Positions 14,476 to 22,495 of a stretch of 32,235 bases of DNA are shown piece by piece. Numbering within the stretch: position 1 is the first letter of the stretch; the number at the start of each line of letters is the position of its first letter. The DNA is taken from IMG/VR virus record IMGVR_UViG_3300030098_004666, positions 1 through 32,235 of that record; one strand, given 5' to 3'. Under the pieces are notes generated by a model. It was not told where the DNA came from and did not search any database. It worked only from the letters and a program-made list of their open reading frames with translations. This stretch comes from a virus. A program made the position numbers and the translations under genes.

Positions 14476-14757
14476 TCAAGAAGAAACGGCGCCTAGGACG
14501 TAGTTCTCAAGAATAACAGTGTGAGTCTCAGACCCCACCTTGATTTCCTCAAGGAAATTAGACAAAACAACAATCTGAGTGTCTGGTGGTACTCTGTCGA
14601 TAAACGCACAATTTGGTGATGCACCAAGGACAGTTACTACCTCGTGAGTCTTCTGACTACTAGTATATTCTTCTGGCAGTAGGATGTCAGTTTCCTGCTG
14701 CTTTCTTGGTTGGCGTTGAACCAAAATGTGTCGGTTAAAAGGCACGAATGTGCTCAT
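14476..14757 (-). CDS. GroES/gp31-like co-chaperonin
   Basis: The 93-aa protein follows the GroES pattern: an N-terminal strand (FNRHILVQR, 7-15), a mobile-loop region at about 18-38 containing a hydrophobic tripeptide (ILLPEEY), then VVTVLG (40-45), a central PDTQIVVLSNF (58-68), and a C-terminal VILENYVLGAV (81-91). The size is close to the 97 aa of E. coli GroES. T4 encodes gp31, a co-chaperonin that replaces GroES to fold the phage capsid protein with GroEL. The sequence is divergent, so a similar role is inferred. The gene is overlapped by the upstream one (ATGA). Confidence 0.7.
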   Translation of the reverse strand: MSTFVPFNRHILVQRQPRKQQETDILLPEEYTSSQKTHEVVTVLGASPNCAFIDRVPPDTQIVVLSNFLEEIKVGSETHTVILENYVLGAVSS

Positions 14758-14999
14758 AGCTTCTCCTGCTCGTTAAGTGAGTTATTAATAACTCGTTTTT
14801 GTAGTTCATATTGGCTAGCATTTAATAATGCTGTTTCTCTCATATTACATCGCTGACACCTCAAGCTAACAAACACATTTTGTCCCTGAGTTGCCCTGAC
14901 TTCACCACTAGCGACCCAGTGGTGAAGTCTGTTAGTGCCAGCACAAGTGCCTTTAGCTAATCGAGCTTCCAGCAAATGATTTAGTTTGGTATATCGCAC
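14754..14999 (-). CDS. Small CxxC protein
   Basis: The 81-aa protein starts at GTG 14999 with AGGAG nine bases upstream. The centre carries LRCQRCNMRE, a CxxC pair; two further cysteine or histidine ligands could be C19 and H26-H27. This suggests a small zinc-binding protein, perhaps nucleic-acid binding. Its stop overlaps the co-chaperonin ATG by four bases. No family is recognised. Confidence 0.65.
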   Translation of the reverse strand: MRYTKLNHLLEARLAKGTCAGTNRLHHWVASGEVRATQGQNVFVSLRCQRCNMRETALLNASQYELQKRVINNSLNEQEKL

Positions 15000-15011
15000 T
15001 TTACTAAACTC

Positions 15012-16979
15012 CTAGTTTATGACACAGGTGTCTCCATCACAAAATTTAGTGCCGGCTCCACCGGTGGTCACGTTGGCGCGCTGGAACGGGGTGATCCTGC
15101 TTACCATTTCTTCATACTTTTCCTCTGTAATGGGCTCATATGGGGCCTGCTCATATCCAGTCTCTTCGTACTTGAGGAAAGACACAGCTTTTAGTCTGGT
15201 TTCATACATCTCCAAAGCTTCGCGAAGCTGGTCGCCTTCTTCGGGCTTGAATGATACGGTTACAGAAACTGAATTGTCTGCCCAATAGTGCTGATACTGC
15301 GCTGCGATCTCAAGCTGCTCCCACATACTTGCATCCCTCTTACCCTTCTGGAAGTACGGCTCCCTAACCGGGAACTCAACAACCATCGTGTTGGGAGAAT
15401 AAGCATCCTTTTCAATAGTATACCCGTTTTCCTTTAGTTTTTCAAGCAATTCTGAAGTTGTTGAGAAACGAATGCGACGAATGTAGTACTCGTCCTCTGG
15501 GAAGTGGATGCCGGGTGTTGAGCCGTTCAACAATGACACGGTGCCAGAAGGCTTGATAGATGTCATTCTGATAGAGCGCGGAATACACAGCCAATTAGAA
15601 TACTGTTCGTCAAGATCCTGCACATGATCATAAGCACGATCACACCAGTTTAGCATTGTGCGTCGGCCGTGCTTGTTGAACGCCTGAACGACACCTGACT
15701 GTGAGAGGCCGATCCGGCGATTCTTAAGCATGATTGCATTAGTCTCGGGCCAGTGGGTGTTCACCAAGGTTACTGTTTTGCCATATAGATAAGCAATCTT
15801 GAGAGTCTTCAGGTAATCTTCGTAAGTCTCGTGCTTAGCCGGGAACGTCTCTACTAGGCAGCACAACTCAGCATCTTCAAGCTGTTGCTCAACACATGGA
15901 TTAAAGCCCATAATGTTGCGGTCATCATAGCGCTCGGGATCTTTGAAGCGGCCCCTTGAGCGAGCGTTATCAAGCCAGATATACCCAGGCTCACCATTGT
16001 TCTGCGACTGGTTGGCATGCCAAGTGTAGTCCATGCCCACCTTTGCGTGAAACGAGTTGTTGGAGCCCCAGCGATGGTGGTACAGTGCCTCCTGATCGTT
16101 CTTCATCTGCAAGTATTCCATATCATCATGGGAGCCAAGAGCCAGCGCTGCAGAGCGGCGGACGTTACCCGCAACAACACAACGGCCGATGAGATTTTCA
16201 GTGTCAACAATGTCAACAGAAGTAATCTGTTCTCCGATCTTTCCAGAGTAAAGATTCTTTAGATTGTCGTGTAACTCAATAAGAGGATCCGGGCCGGAGG
16301 ACGTGCCACCGAAGCCGCGGATGGGGGCGCCGTGAGGACGAATATTGGAATAATCAAACTGCGGTACCTGGGAGCCGAACATATACCCGTCAATCAGTAG
16401 ACGAACACTGTTAACCCAGCCCTCTCGTGAATCCTCGATTGCATAGACCTCATCAGTCCAACTAGGCTCCTTGATAGTGACTGTGCCTGCTCCGAGAGTA
16501 TCAAAACCCACGCCGATGCCAACCATGAGGGCATCCATAATCCATGCGAACAAATAGCCACCCTTTGCTGATAGATCGCGTGTAGAGCGGAAAGCACAGT
16601 TGAAAAGGCCGGCGCCGGTGCGTGTTTCTACAAACTCGGTACCCATCATCCAAAGGCCGCGGCCCGGGGGCGTCCACTTGAGATTGAATAGGCGATCATA
16701 AGCATCCTTAGCTGTGCGCTGGGCTTTGGCGTCGTTCCATTCAAGGCCTAGCATGAATACATGTCGTTTCTGAATTGTAAACATGCCTTCAATAACGCGT
16801 CGGCAGGTCTGATACCACTCTTCTGTGCCTTCAGCAGCTGCCTCAAACTCGCTCAGCCTACGAGCATATGTGCGTTTAAACGTAACATACCCTAGGGGGC
16901 CCCAGGGCACCTCGGCAGTTGTATAGGGCTCAATAAATGTGTCCGATAGTCGGAACTTTCTCACGGTTGTCTCTTTCAT
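15012..16979 (-). CDS. nrdJ: Adenosylcobalamin-dependent (class II) ribonucleoside-triphosphate reductase
   Basis: The 655-aa enzyme matches the monomeric class II reductase. It has WTPPGRGLW then N127-C128-AF, the first active-site cysteine; GRCVVAGNVRRSA around 266-277; N360-P-C362-V-E364 with the radical cysteine and glutamate; and ELCCLVE at 371-377. The IKPSGTVSLLNGS loop is conserved. The C-terminus ends FCDGDTCVIN, two cysteines for re-reduction of the active site. It makes deoxyribonucleotides without oxygen, and needs coenzyme B12, so the host must make or import B12. It follows dnaB in the same operon, after AAGGAG. This class is typical for marine phages that replicate under variable oxygen. 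Confidence 0.95.
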   Translation of the reverse strand: MKETTVRKFRLSDTFIEPYTTAEVPWGPLGYVTFKRTYARRLSEFEAAAEGTEEWYQTCRRVIEGMFTIQKRHVFMLGLEWNDAKAQRTAKDAYDRLFNLKWTPPGRGLWMMGTEFVETRTGAGLFNCAFRSTRDLSAKGGYLFAWIMDALMVGIGVGFDTLGAGTVTIKEPSWTDEVYAIEDSREGWVNSVRLLIDGYMFGSQVPQFDYSNIRPHGAPIRGFGGTSSGPDPLIELHDNLKNLYSGKIGEQITSVDIVDTENLIGRCVVAGNVRRSAALALGSHDDMEYLQMKNDQEALYHHRWGSNNSFHAKVGMDYTWHANQSQNNGEPGYIWLDNARSRGRFKDPERYDDRNIMGFNPCVEQQLEDAELCCLVETFPAKHETYEDYLKTLKIAYLYGKTVTLVNTHWPETNAIMLKNRRIGLSQSGVVQAFNKHGRRTMLNWCDRAYDHVQDLDEQYSNWLCIPRSIRMTSIKPSGTVSLLNGSTPGIHFPEDEYYIRRIRFSTTSELLEKLKENGYTIEKDAYSPNTMVVEFPVREPYFQKGKRDASMWEQLEIAAQYQHYWADNSVSVTVSFKPEEGDQLREALEMYETRLKAVSFLKYEETGYEQAPYEPITEEKYEEMVSRITPFQRANVTTGGAGTKFCDGDTCVIN

Positions 16980-16981
16980 TA

Positions 16982-18340
16982 CTAATTGTTCTCCTTAAAT
17001 TTCTTGTACTTTTCTTTTAGTGACTTTTGTTGCTCTTTGGCTGATACAGCGGCCACACTTTCAATTGTTTCATTTTGACTGGCGAAGACTTTGATCTTTA
17101 CCCGACTTGTGTCCATATAGATAGGATAGATAATCCCGTCTGGACCATTTCGATTCTTTGCAACGAAGATTCTGCCGCTGTTGGTCGTCTTGTCCTGAAC
17201 TGTTCTGGAGACTGAGAAGATGAAGTCCGCGACGAAGCACTTGTTAAACGCTTCGGAAATTGACTCCATCGTAATAACCTCAGCATTAAGGCCAGAACGA
17301 TTCGTTTGTGAAGCTGTCCAAATTCCGCAGTCGAACTCCTGTGCTAGACCTCGTAGTCCTTCATAAATAGATTCAAGTTCCATTCTTTTCTCTCGATGAT
17401 TGCTAATTGATCGCAACAGATCTGCATAATCAACGATGATCATATCGGGATGAATATCCCTCTTTTTTAGAGTCTCTAAGTGCGTTTTGATGGTTTTAAT
17501 ACTGGCTGATTTAGTAGGATACTCCTTGACGATCAGCTGACCTTCTACCTCTTGCACTGCCTCAAAAATGTCATCCTTAAAATTTGTCAACTCACCAAGG
17601 GGGATACCCGTGAGACAGCTGTCATATCGACAGGCAATAGTGGTATCTCGCAACTCTAATGTATAGTGTACAACGGTCTTGCCGGCCTGAACAGCCGTTG
17701 AGCCCAGATGGACCAAAACCATGGACTTGCCGGCGCCTGTGGGTGCGATGACAACCCCCAACTCACCTTTTCCAAGGCCTTGTTTGCAGATGTCGTCAAT
17801 TTCGTCCCAACCAGTAGTTACCGGGTCGCGGGCCTTGAACTTAAATCGCTCCTCAAAATCAACCACATAGTCGTATCCAAAATTGTTGTCTGAACCAAGC
17901 TTTAGGGCATCATTGATGGTTTGTGAGATTTCATCATACGAGGAAGTCTTGAGCAACTTTACTGATTGGAGCATTGCCTCTTTCAGTTTCTGCTTGCGGC
18001 AGAAATCCAAAGAAACTTCCTTAATATAGTCTGGGCCTTCGACGTCGCTCTTGTGAATGCGAGCGAAATACTTGCGTACCTGAGTCTGGACGATCTCTGG
18101 CTCTTCCTCTAGCTCCGTGCGAAAGATCGTGAGCATGGTGTTATACGTTGGATGTACACCATACTTTTCACGGTAATTGATGATCTTCTTGGCAAATGTC
18201 TGTAGATAAGACAGCTCAAGAAAGTTCAAGTCGAGCACTTCCGTTATACGATCAGCAAAGGGGCGATCTTCCAAGATAAGCTGACATAGGCCCTCTTGGA
18301 AGTTTTTCCCGTAGCGGCTAAAAGATGCCTTTTCTTCCAT
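16982..18340 (-). CDS. dnaB: Replicative DNA helicase (DnaB / gp41 family)
   Basis: The 452-aa protein has the DnaB plan: an N-terminal helical domain (1-150), a linker, and a RecA-like motor. Walker A is APTGAGKS at 199-206 and Walker B is MIIVDYADLL around 300-309, with the arginine-rich end (ASQTNRSG) for subunit contact. It should encircle the lagging-strand template and unwind DNA ahead of DnaE, loading primase. The domain size and lack of a primase region make it a helicase only; no separate primase is obvious in this window. It begins immediately after the exonuclease stop. Confidence 0.93.
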   Translation of the reverse strand: MEEKASFSRYGKNFQEGLCQLILEDRPFADRITEVLDLNFLELSYLQTFAKKIINYREKYGVHPTYNTMLTIFRTELEEEPEIVQTQVRKYFARIHKSDVEGPDYIKEVSLDFCRKQKLKEAMLQSVKLLKTSSYDEISQTINDALKLGSDNNFGYDYVVDFEERFKFKARDPVTTGWDEIDDICKQGLGKGELGVVIAPTGAGKSMVLVHLGSTAVQAGKTVVHYTLELRDTTIACRYDSCLTGIPLGELTNFKDDIFEAVQEVEGQLIVKEYPTKSASIKTIKTHLETLKKRDIHPDMIIVDYADLLRSISNHREKRMELESIYEGLRGLAQEFDCGIWTASQTNRSGLNAEVITMESISEAFNKCFVADFIFSVSRTVQDKTTNSGRIFVAKNRNGPDGIIYPIYMDTSRVKIKVFASQNETIESVAAVSAKEQQKSLKEKYKKFKENN

Positions 18341-19315
18341 TTACTCTTCTCGGTTCTTGTTGTCTGATACAATTCGCTTCATGGTTGTGAACAGGGTTGA
18401 CCAGTCCCACACTCCCATTCCATCCTCAAGCATCATAACATTGATTTCAGTTTGATTGAAGAATTTTTCTGCATTTTCTACAGTATACTTAATTTTTTGC
18501 TTTCCCTGCACCGAAAGCGAGGGGACGTACAACTGCATAAGTCCGTAGTTTTCTTCAATTAGTTCACGATTCTCTACAATTGACTGGTACACCTTGAGCT
18601 TGGAGTCCTCGTGTGATTGACAGTGCTCCACAAGGTTATCAATTGTGCAATATTCCTCATTCTCCATAAACGGAAAGCGCTTGGCAACAGTCTTTAGGCC
18701 GATGCCGGGGATGCCGTCAAGGTTGTCCGACTTGTCGCCCACAATTGCACGAGCAAGGGCCATGTTGACCGGGTGAATACCGTACTCTTCAATGACCTTA
18801 TTTCGGTTCATTACCACCTTCTGGATTGGTCGGTACAGTACGGTCTCGTGATCGCACAACTGTAAAAAGTCCTTATCGCTGGATACGATTACCTTTTGCC
18901 AACCCTTATAGTAATCCAGATTGGTCACTGCTGCAATGACATCATCGGCCTCCACCTCGGGAAGCATGATCTGTGCAATTGGCATCTCGTTAAGGTAGTC
19001 AAACACGCGGGTCTGCTGCCATACCTTGTTTTCCATCTCCTCATTCTCTGTCATGTTTCGGATAGAGCGATTTAGACGGATAGGCTTGCGACCTTCCTTG
19101 TAGTTCTTATTTACAGACTTGCGCTTGCGGGATCCGCCAAAGCCATCCCACGCAATAACCACCTGATCAGGCTTGGTCTCGCGGATCTGCTTCTGCAGAA
19201 TCTTGAGAAAACCCTTGAGGCCGCCAATAGGCTGCCCATTGGTTGAAAGACTGGGGTCTACAATGTAAGCCCTGAAGAACATGTTTAGTGCGTCAACAAT
19301 AAGCACTCGTTTCAT
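18341..19315 (-). CDS. rnh: 5'-3' exonuclease / flap endonuclease (T4 Rnh / T5 D15 type)
   Basis: The 324-aa protein starts at ATG 19315, which overlaps the ThyX stop as ATGA; a longer frame from 19411 would overlap ThyX by 100 bases. Motifs are VDALNMFFRAY (D8), WDGFGGSRK (D57), EVEADDVI (E120, E122, D124, D125), SSDKDF (D147, D149) and VGDKSDNLDGIPGIG (192-206), which includes the last metal aspartates and the helix-hairpin-helix that binds DNA. It removes RNA primers and 5' flaps during lagging-strand maturation, consistent with the adjoining helicase. Length is close to T4 Rnh (305 aa). Confidence 0.93.
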   Translation of the reverse strand: MKRVLIVDALNMFFRAYIVDPSLSTNGQPIGGLKGFLKILQKQIRETKPDQVVIAWDGFGGSRKRKSVNKNYKEGRKPIRLNRSIRNMTENEEMENKVWQQTRVFDYLNEMPIAQIMLPEVEADDVIAAVTNLDYYKGWQKVIVSSDKDFLQLCDHETVLYRPIQKVVMNRNKVIEEYGIHPVNMALARAIVGDKSDNLDGIPGIGLKTVAKRFPFMENEEYCTIDNLVEHCQSHEDSKLKVYQSIVENRELIEENYGLMQLYVPSLSVQGKQKIKYTVENAEKFFNQTEINVMMLEDGMGVWDWSTLFTTMKRIVSDNKNREE

Positions 19316-20037
19316 GCTGCACTCCTGATATTGCGATAGGCCCCTACTGTTTCTGGGAAAAGATCCGTGGCAATTTCCAAGCACGCTTCTGCGACTTTTT
19401 GGATTTCCCACTGTGCTCCCACATGAGTTCGTAGCTGAATGAACTTGAGCAAGTTAGATAGATTAACAGTTCCATAATATTCTGTATACATATTCTGAGA
19501 CAAGACGCCTCGGGCCTGCTCCCTACACACCCCAGATTCAACAAGCCTCTCAAAAAGAAGCAGGCTATTTTGGTTGTGAAGCCTCACGGCTGATGCTGCG
19601 GGCATGGCCGAATATTGCTCCTTATTAGGATAGGAAGTAAGCGGATTAATCAACTCTTCAGCATTGCTTGCCTGTCGATTGCTCTTGTGCTGTGTCCTAA
19701 ATGAATCCGGTTCATAAAACTGGATGTTTACATCGGTATAGCGTCGAGAAATCTCATTATAAGACCATGTTCGATGACGATGGTGCTGAGACCGAACGAA
19801 CAGAGGAACACAGAACCTGAAAGTAATGAGATTGTGCTCCAAAGTCGAAGTGTGCTGATGCCTAATAAGGTAGTTGATGAGCTTCTTGTCTCTCTCATCT
19901 AGTGTATCCTTCTGCACGCCGAATGAAACGCGCGCGCTGTTTACGACGGTAAGGTCGTCACCCATGTGGTTTACATAGTCTACTCTTCCAATTCCGTCAG
20001 AGTATAGTTCTACACTTTTTGCATAAGCGTCACTCAT
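19312..20037 (-). CDS. thyX: FAD-dependent thymidylate synthase ThyX
   Basis: The 241-aa enzyme shows the ThyX signature RHRxxSxNExSxRY at 87-100 (RHRTWSYNEISRRY), with additional conserved segments such as HTSTLEHNLITFRF before it and QWEIQKVAEA near the C-terminus. It makes dTMP from dUMP using FAD, NADPH and methylene-tetrahydrofolate. It thus uses the dUMP made by dut and by the dCMP deaminase of this window. Its ATG overlaps the upstream UvsE stop (ATGA), and a promoter lies in the end of that gene. Confidence 0.96.
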   Translation of the reverse strand: MSDAYAKSVELYSDGIGRVDYVNHMGDDLTVVNSARVSFGVQKDTLDERDKKLINYLIRHQHTSTLEHNLITFRFCVPLFVRSQHHRHRTWSYNEISRRYTDVNIQFYEPDSFRTQHKSNRQASNAEELINPLTSYPNKEQYSAMPAASAVRLHNQNSLLLFERLVESGVCREQARGVLSQNMYTEYYGTVNLSNLLKFIQLRTHVGAQWEIQKVAEACLEIATDLFPETVGAYRNIRSAA

Positions 20038-20972
20038 GATGCCTCCCTAATCTGTCCATTCATTATATCACGATACTCAAGAAGTGCAAGCTCTTTGTGC
20101 TTTGCTTCGATCATAACGTCGAGGTCGTGGCCGTAGTCGTCAAACGGGCGCACAACGCGATCAGAGTGCGCTTGCGGCTTGATCTTGGGGTTGTTGTGCT
20201 CTAGCGACCGGGACTCGGCATAGTGGACCACAGGCTTGATATCGCCCCATGTAGACAGGGCTAGCTCTAGTGCTTCCTGCTCAGTCTGACCTCCGGGGTG
20301 GAGCATGTGGTGGTGATAGTCGAATACAATAGGAATACCAATGCGTTTGTACACACCGTCATACAACTCCTTGGTAGAATACAGTGACGGCTTGTCATCA
20401 TTCTCGACAGTCAGGCGGGATCGCACGGACTCCGGTAGGCGTTCGAAGTTGCGACAGAAGTTGTCAAGTGCAAAGGGCTTATCGCCATAGGCTGCACCGA
20501 CATGAATATTGAGCTTGGCATAGGGTGTGCGAGGCAGACCAATGAGATCAAACAGGTCAGCATGCACGGTCAGGTCTTTGGCTGTAAGCTGATAGACGCG
20601 TTCCTTGGGGGATGCAAGCTTGTTGAACGGGCCAGGGTGTGAAGTGAGGCGCATCCCGTGCTCGCGAGCGAAGTTGCCGGCAGATAGTGCTGCAGCATGA
20701 ATAGCACCATAGTTTGGCATATCTGTAAGTTCGTACTCGCTGGCCCAAGGGATGATGTCTGAAGACAGGCGGTAGAAGTAAATATCGTTCTCTAGGTTCC
20801 ACTCTAGAATAGTGCGCAGATCGCGTAGGTTTTGCAGCGCAAGCTCGGAAGCATACTCAATACCCTTCTCAAGGAACGTGCGCTTGATCATTGTACGATT
20901 AGTAGTAATCCGCTTGGACTTAGGACGTGTAGAAAAGCCCATATTGATACAGGCATAACCAAAATTCTTCAT
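20034..20972 (-). CDS. uvsE: UV-damage endonuclease (UvsE/UvdE family)
   Basis: The 312-aa protein, from ATG 20972 with GGAG five bases upstream, has the UVDE TIM-barrel motifs in order: GYACIN at the start, RLSSDIIPWAS, LTSHPGPFNKLASP, LNIHVGAAYGDK, LTVENDD, IVFDYHHH and VHYAESR, then an HSD motif and DVMIEAKHKELALL. These supply the His, Asp and Glu ligands of the metal site. It nicks 5' to UV photoproducts, an ATP-independent repair route; in phages it can protect DNA in sunlit water. A start 30 bases upstream (21002) would overlap the deaminase by 16 bases. Confidence 0.92.
   Translation of the reverse strand: MKNFGYACINMGFSTRPKSKRITTNRTMIKRTFLEKGIEYASELALQNLRDLRTILEWNLENDIYFYRLSSDIIPWASEYELTDMPNYGAIHAAALSAGNFAREHGMRLTSHPGPFNKLASPKERVYQLTAKDLTVHADLFDLIGLPRTPYAKLNIHVGAAYGDKPFALDNFCRNFERLPESVRSRLTVENDDKPSLYSTKELYDGVYKRIGIPIVFDYHHHMLHPGGQTEQEALELALSTWGDIKPVVHYAESRSLEHNNPKIKPQAHSDRVVRPFDDYGHDLDVMIEAKHKELALLEYRDIMNGQIREAS
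20062..20089 (-). promoter_or_regulatory. Probable internal promoter for thyX
   Basis: TTGCAC (20089-20084), a 16-base spacer and consensus TATAAT (20067-20062) occur at the 3' end of the UvsE-like gene, 25 bases before the ThyX ATG. The overlap with coding sequence makes it less certain than the intergenic promoters. Confidence 0.5.
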
Positions 20973-20986
20973 CATTTCTCCGTTAG

Positions 20987-21409
20987 TTACAGTTTGATAC
21001 AACCAATGTGTTCGTCATCGATGCTATAGTATACCTTTTTTACACCCACATGTGCAAGCACTTGTTGGCACATTTCGCAAGGTTTTGACATTTTAAGCTC
21101 TCCTGTTTTACCGATCCTGGCAACATACATCGTTGCACCTGTCGTTTTTTCGCGGGCCATTCCGAGGACAGCTCCCACTTCTGCGTGGTGGGTTGCATGG
21201 CCACAATCTTTGTTGCGGAACTTATTCGCCCAGTTGATATGGTTACTCTTGTTGAAAGCGGAACTTATAATTGATCCACCGCGAACAAGAAGGGCACCGT
21301 GTCGGTAGTTGGGAAATTCCGAGTCTTCTGCTGTGCGTGCTGAGGCCTCGATAAACCTCTTGTGTCGGCCGCGCAGTTCATGTATGGTGCCGTCGTCAGT
21401 TGAATACAT
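20987..21409 (-). CDS. dCMP/cytidine deaminase-like protein
   Basis: The 140-aa protein carries the zinc deaminase signature H75-A-E77 and P110-C111-E-M-C114, with a proton-relay glutamate E77. The flanking FRNKDCGHATHHAEVGA and the small size resemble phage deoxycytidylate deaminases (dCMP to dUMP). With dut and thyX, it would raise dTMP supply. A more general nucleoside or tRNA deaminase cannot be ruled out. The gene has its own promoter, and its AAGGAGG ribosome site forms half of a perfect 13-base inverted repeat. Confidence 0.88.
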   Translation of the reverse strand: MYSTDDGTIHELRGRHKRFIEASARTAEDSEFPNYRHGALLVRGGSIISSAFNKSNHINWANKFRNKDCGHATHHAEVGAVLGMAREKTTGATMYVARIGKTGELKMSKPCEMCQQVLAHVGVKKVYYSIDDEHIGCIKL

Positions 21410-21455
21410 TTGAGCCTCCTTAACTATTAATAATATAACAGATAAGGAGGCTCAA
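21410..21455 (-). promoter_or_regulatory. 13-base perfect inverted repeat that can sequester the deaminase ribosome site
   Basis: TTGAGCCTCCTTA (21455-21443) and TAAGGAGGCTCAA (21422-21410) are exact complements separated by a 20-base loop. The downstream arm contains the whole Shine-Dalgarno and ends one base before the ATG. The loop holds the -10 hexamer. RNA read from the lipoprotein genes would fold this hairpin and hide the ribosome site; RNA starting at about 21425 would lack the upstream arm. Confidence 0.85.
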
Positions 21456-21460
21456 GTCAA
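21432..21460 (-). promoter_or_regulatory. Promoter of the deaminase-RNR operon
   Basis: TTGACT (21460-21455), a 17-base spacer and TATATT (21437-21432), with TG before the -10. It is almost identical to three other promoters in the window. The expected start is near 21425, giving a leader of about 16 bases. Confidence 0.85.
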
Positions 21461-21469
21461 GAGGAAATT

Positions 21470-21982
21470 TTAAAGATATTGAATGACAGTCTGATAGTTT
21501 CCGTCCCAATCGTACGCCGTGGTATGAATCTCGTAAGCGGTGCCAGAGTAACAATTAAGTGGTGGCGACTCTTTTGTAGAGTACATCCAAAGACCATCAT
21601 TTGGCACAGTAGAAAAACCATACATTTCTGCACCTGGGGCTTCGACTGGGTATTGAAGCGTGATTCCATCGTATAGTGCGTAGTGTGCGCTGCTGTAGGG
21701 GCCGTAGATGTCTACCCACACAGACTCAATCTCAGATGGGCCGTATGGGTGATCAACAACTGCGTCAAAGTACCAGCCCCAGCCACCCCAGTCGTGGTAG
21801 TACTCCCAACACTCCGCGTATGCGTCAACAATAATTGGACCGTAGCCGCTATGGTGTTGATCGTGCACGGTTGGACCGTAGCCGTCGTGTTGGTAACTGA
21901 CACCACCAGACAAGGTACCAGGGGTTGCAGGGACACAGCCTGTGGCTGCCAAAAGCAGGATAGAGATTAGCTTCTTAAACAT
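21470..21982 (-). CDS. Phage-encoded lipoprotein, acidic and aromatic
   Basis: The 170-aa protein has a lipoprotein signal: KK at 3-4, a hydrophobic run ISILLLAAT, and the lipobox cysteine C16 (LAATGC). The +2 residue is Val, not Asp, consistent with sorting to the outer membrane. The mature part is rich in Tyr, Trp, Gly and Asp (YHDWGGWGWYFDAVV), with few Lys. It should be anchored in the inner face of the outer membrane, or exposed, and could act in superinfection exclusion or host surface change. An excellent AGGAGG precedes its ATG, nine bases after the stop of the other lipoprotein. The specific function is not known. Confidence 0.8.
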   Translation of the reverse strand: MFKKLISILLLAATGCVPATPGTLSGGVSYQHDGYGPTVHDQHHSGYGPIIVDAYAECWEYYHDWGGWGWYFDAVVDHPYGPSEIESVWVDIYGPYSSAHYALYDGITLQYPVEAPGAEMYGFSTVPNDGLWMYSTKESPPLNCYSGTAYEIHTTAYDWDGNYQTVIQYL

Positions 21983-21991
21983 TGTAGCCTC

Positions 21992-22444
21992 CTAGCGACG
22001 ACGAGTTGAACGGCCGTTCTTGTTGTTGGTCTGGTTTGTGCCCCGGCTGTGTGAGTTCCTAGTTGAACTGCGACTTTGGCTAGTCCGAACCGAGGAGCGG
22101 CGCTGAGAGTTGCTAGGCCTAACCACATGCCTGTGATTGGTTGACCGGCTACTAGAGCGATATGCTGGTGCGCGATGGCCACTGGAGGAGCGGTGTACAA
22201 TCACCGAGTGGCGATGCGAAGGGTGTGCATGGTAAACCGAGCCGCGTGGAGGTGGACCGGCACGGCGGACCCAAGTCGTGTTAATATACACATAGTGCCA
22301 CTGGATAGCCACGGAACTGGGCGTAATCACCACTGCTGGTTGAGCGGGGGGTGCATATACGATTGGCGGCGTATAATGAGCATGGGCTGAAAAACAGCCC
22401 GTACTCATAAGGGCGACAAAGGCTAGCAAGATGCTTGATTTCAT
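21992..22444 (-). CDS. Phage-encoded lipoprotein with Arg/Ser/His-rich tail
   Basis: The 150-aa protein starts with a lipoprotein signal peptide (SSILLAFVALMSTGC, lipobox cysteine C17, +2 Phe). A proline-rich part follows (YTPPIVYAPPAQPA), then a short hydrophobic strand region and about 85 residues that are extremely rich in Arg, Ser, His and Asn, ending RSTRRR. This basic low-complexity tail is opposite in charge to the acidic neighbour, so the two products may interact or bind LPS or peptidoglycan. It is the first gene of a two-gene operon with a strong promoter and AAGGAG eight bases before the ATG. The function is inferred. Confidence 0.78.
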   Translation of the reverse strand: MKSSILLAFVALMSTGCFSAHAHYTPPIVYAPPAQPAVVITPSSVAIQWHYVYINTTWVRRAGPPPRGSVYHAHPSHRHSVIVHRSSSGHRAPAYRSSSRSTNHRHVVRPSNSQRRSSVRTSQSRSSTRNSHSRGTNQTNNKNGRSTRRR

Positions 22445-22458
22445 AATGTTTTCTCCTT

Positions 22459-22476
22459 ATGTTATTAATATAACAT
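22459..22476 (-). repeat. Dyad over the -10 of the lipoprotein promoter
   Basis: ATGTTAT and ATAACAT are seven-base inverted repeats with a four-base centre that span the -10 hexamer and the expected transcription start. It could be an operator or a small hairpin in the 5' end. Confidence 0.5.
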
Positions 22477-22495
22477 CCATTAGATATATAGTCAA
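22467..22495 (-). promoter_or_regulatory. Promoter of the lipoprotein operon
   Basis: TTGACT (22495-22490), a 17-base spacer and extended TGTTATATT with -10 at 22472-22467. The expected start, about 22460, gives a 16-base leader containing AAGGAG. This makes the lipoproteins an independently expressed, probably early, unit. Confidence 0.88.
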
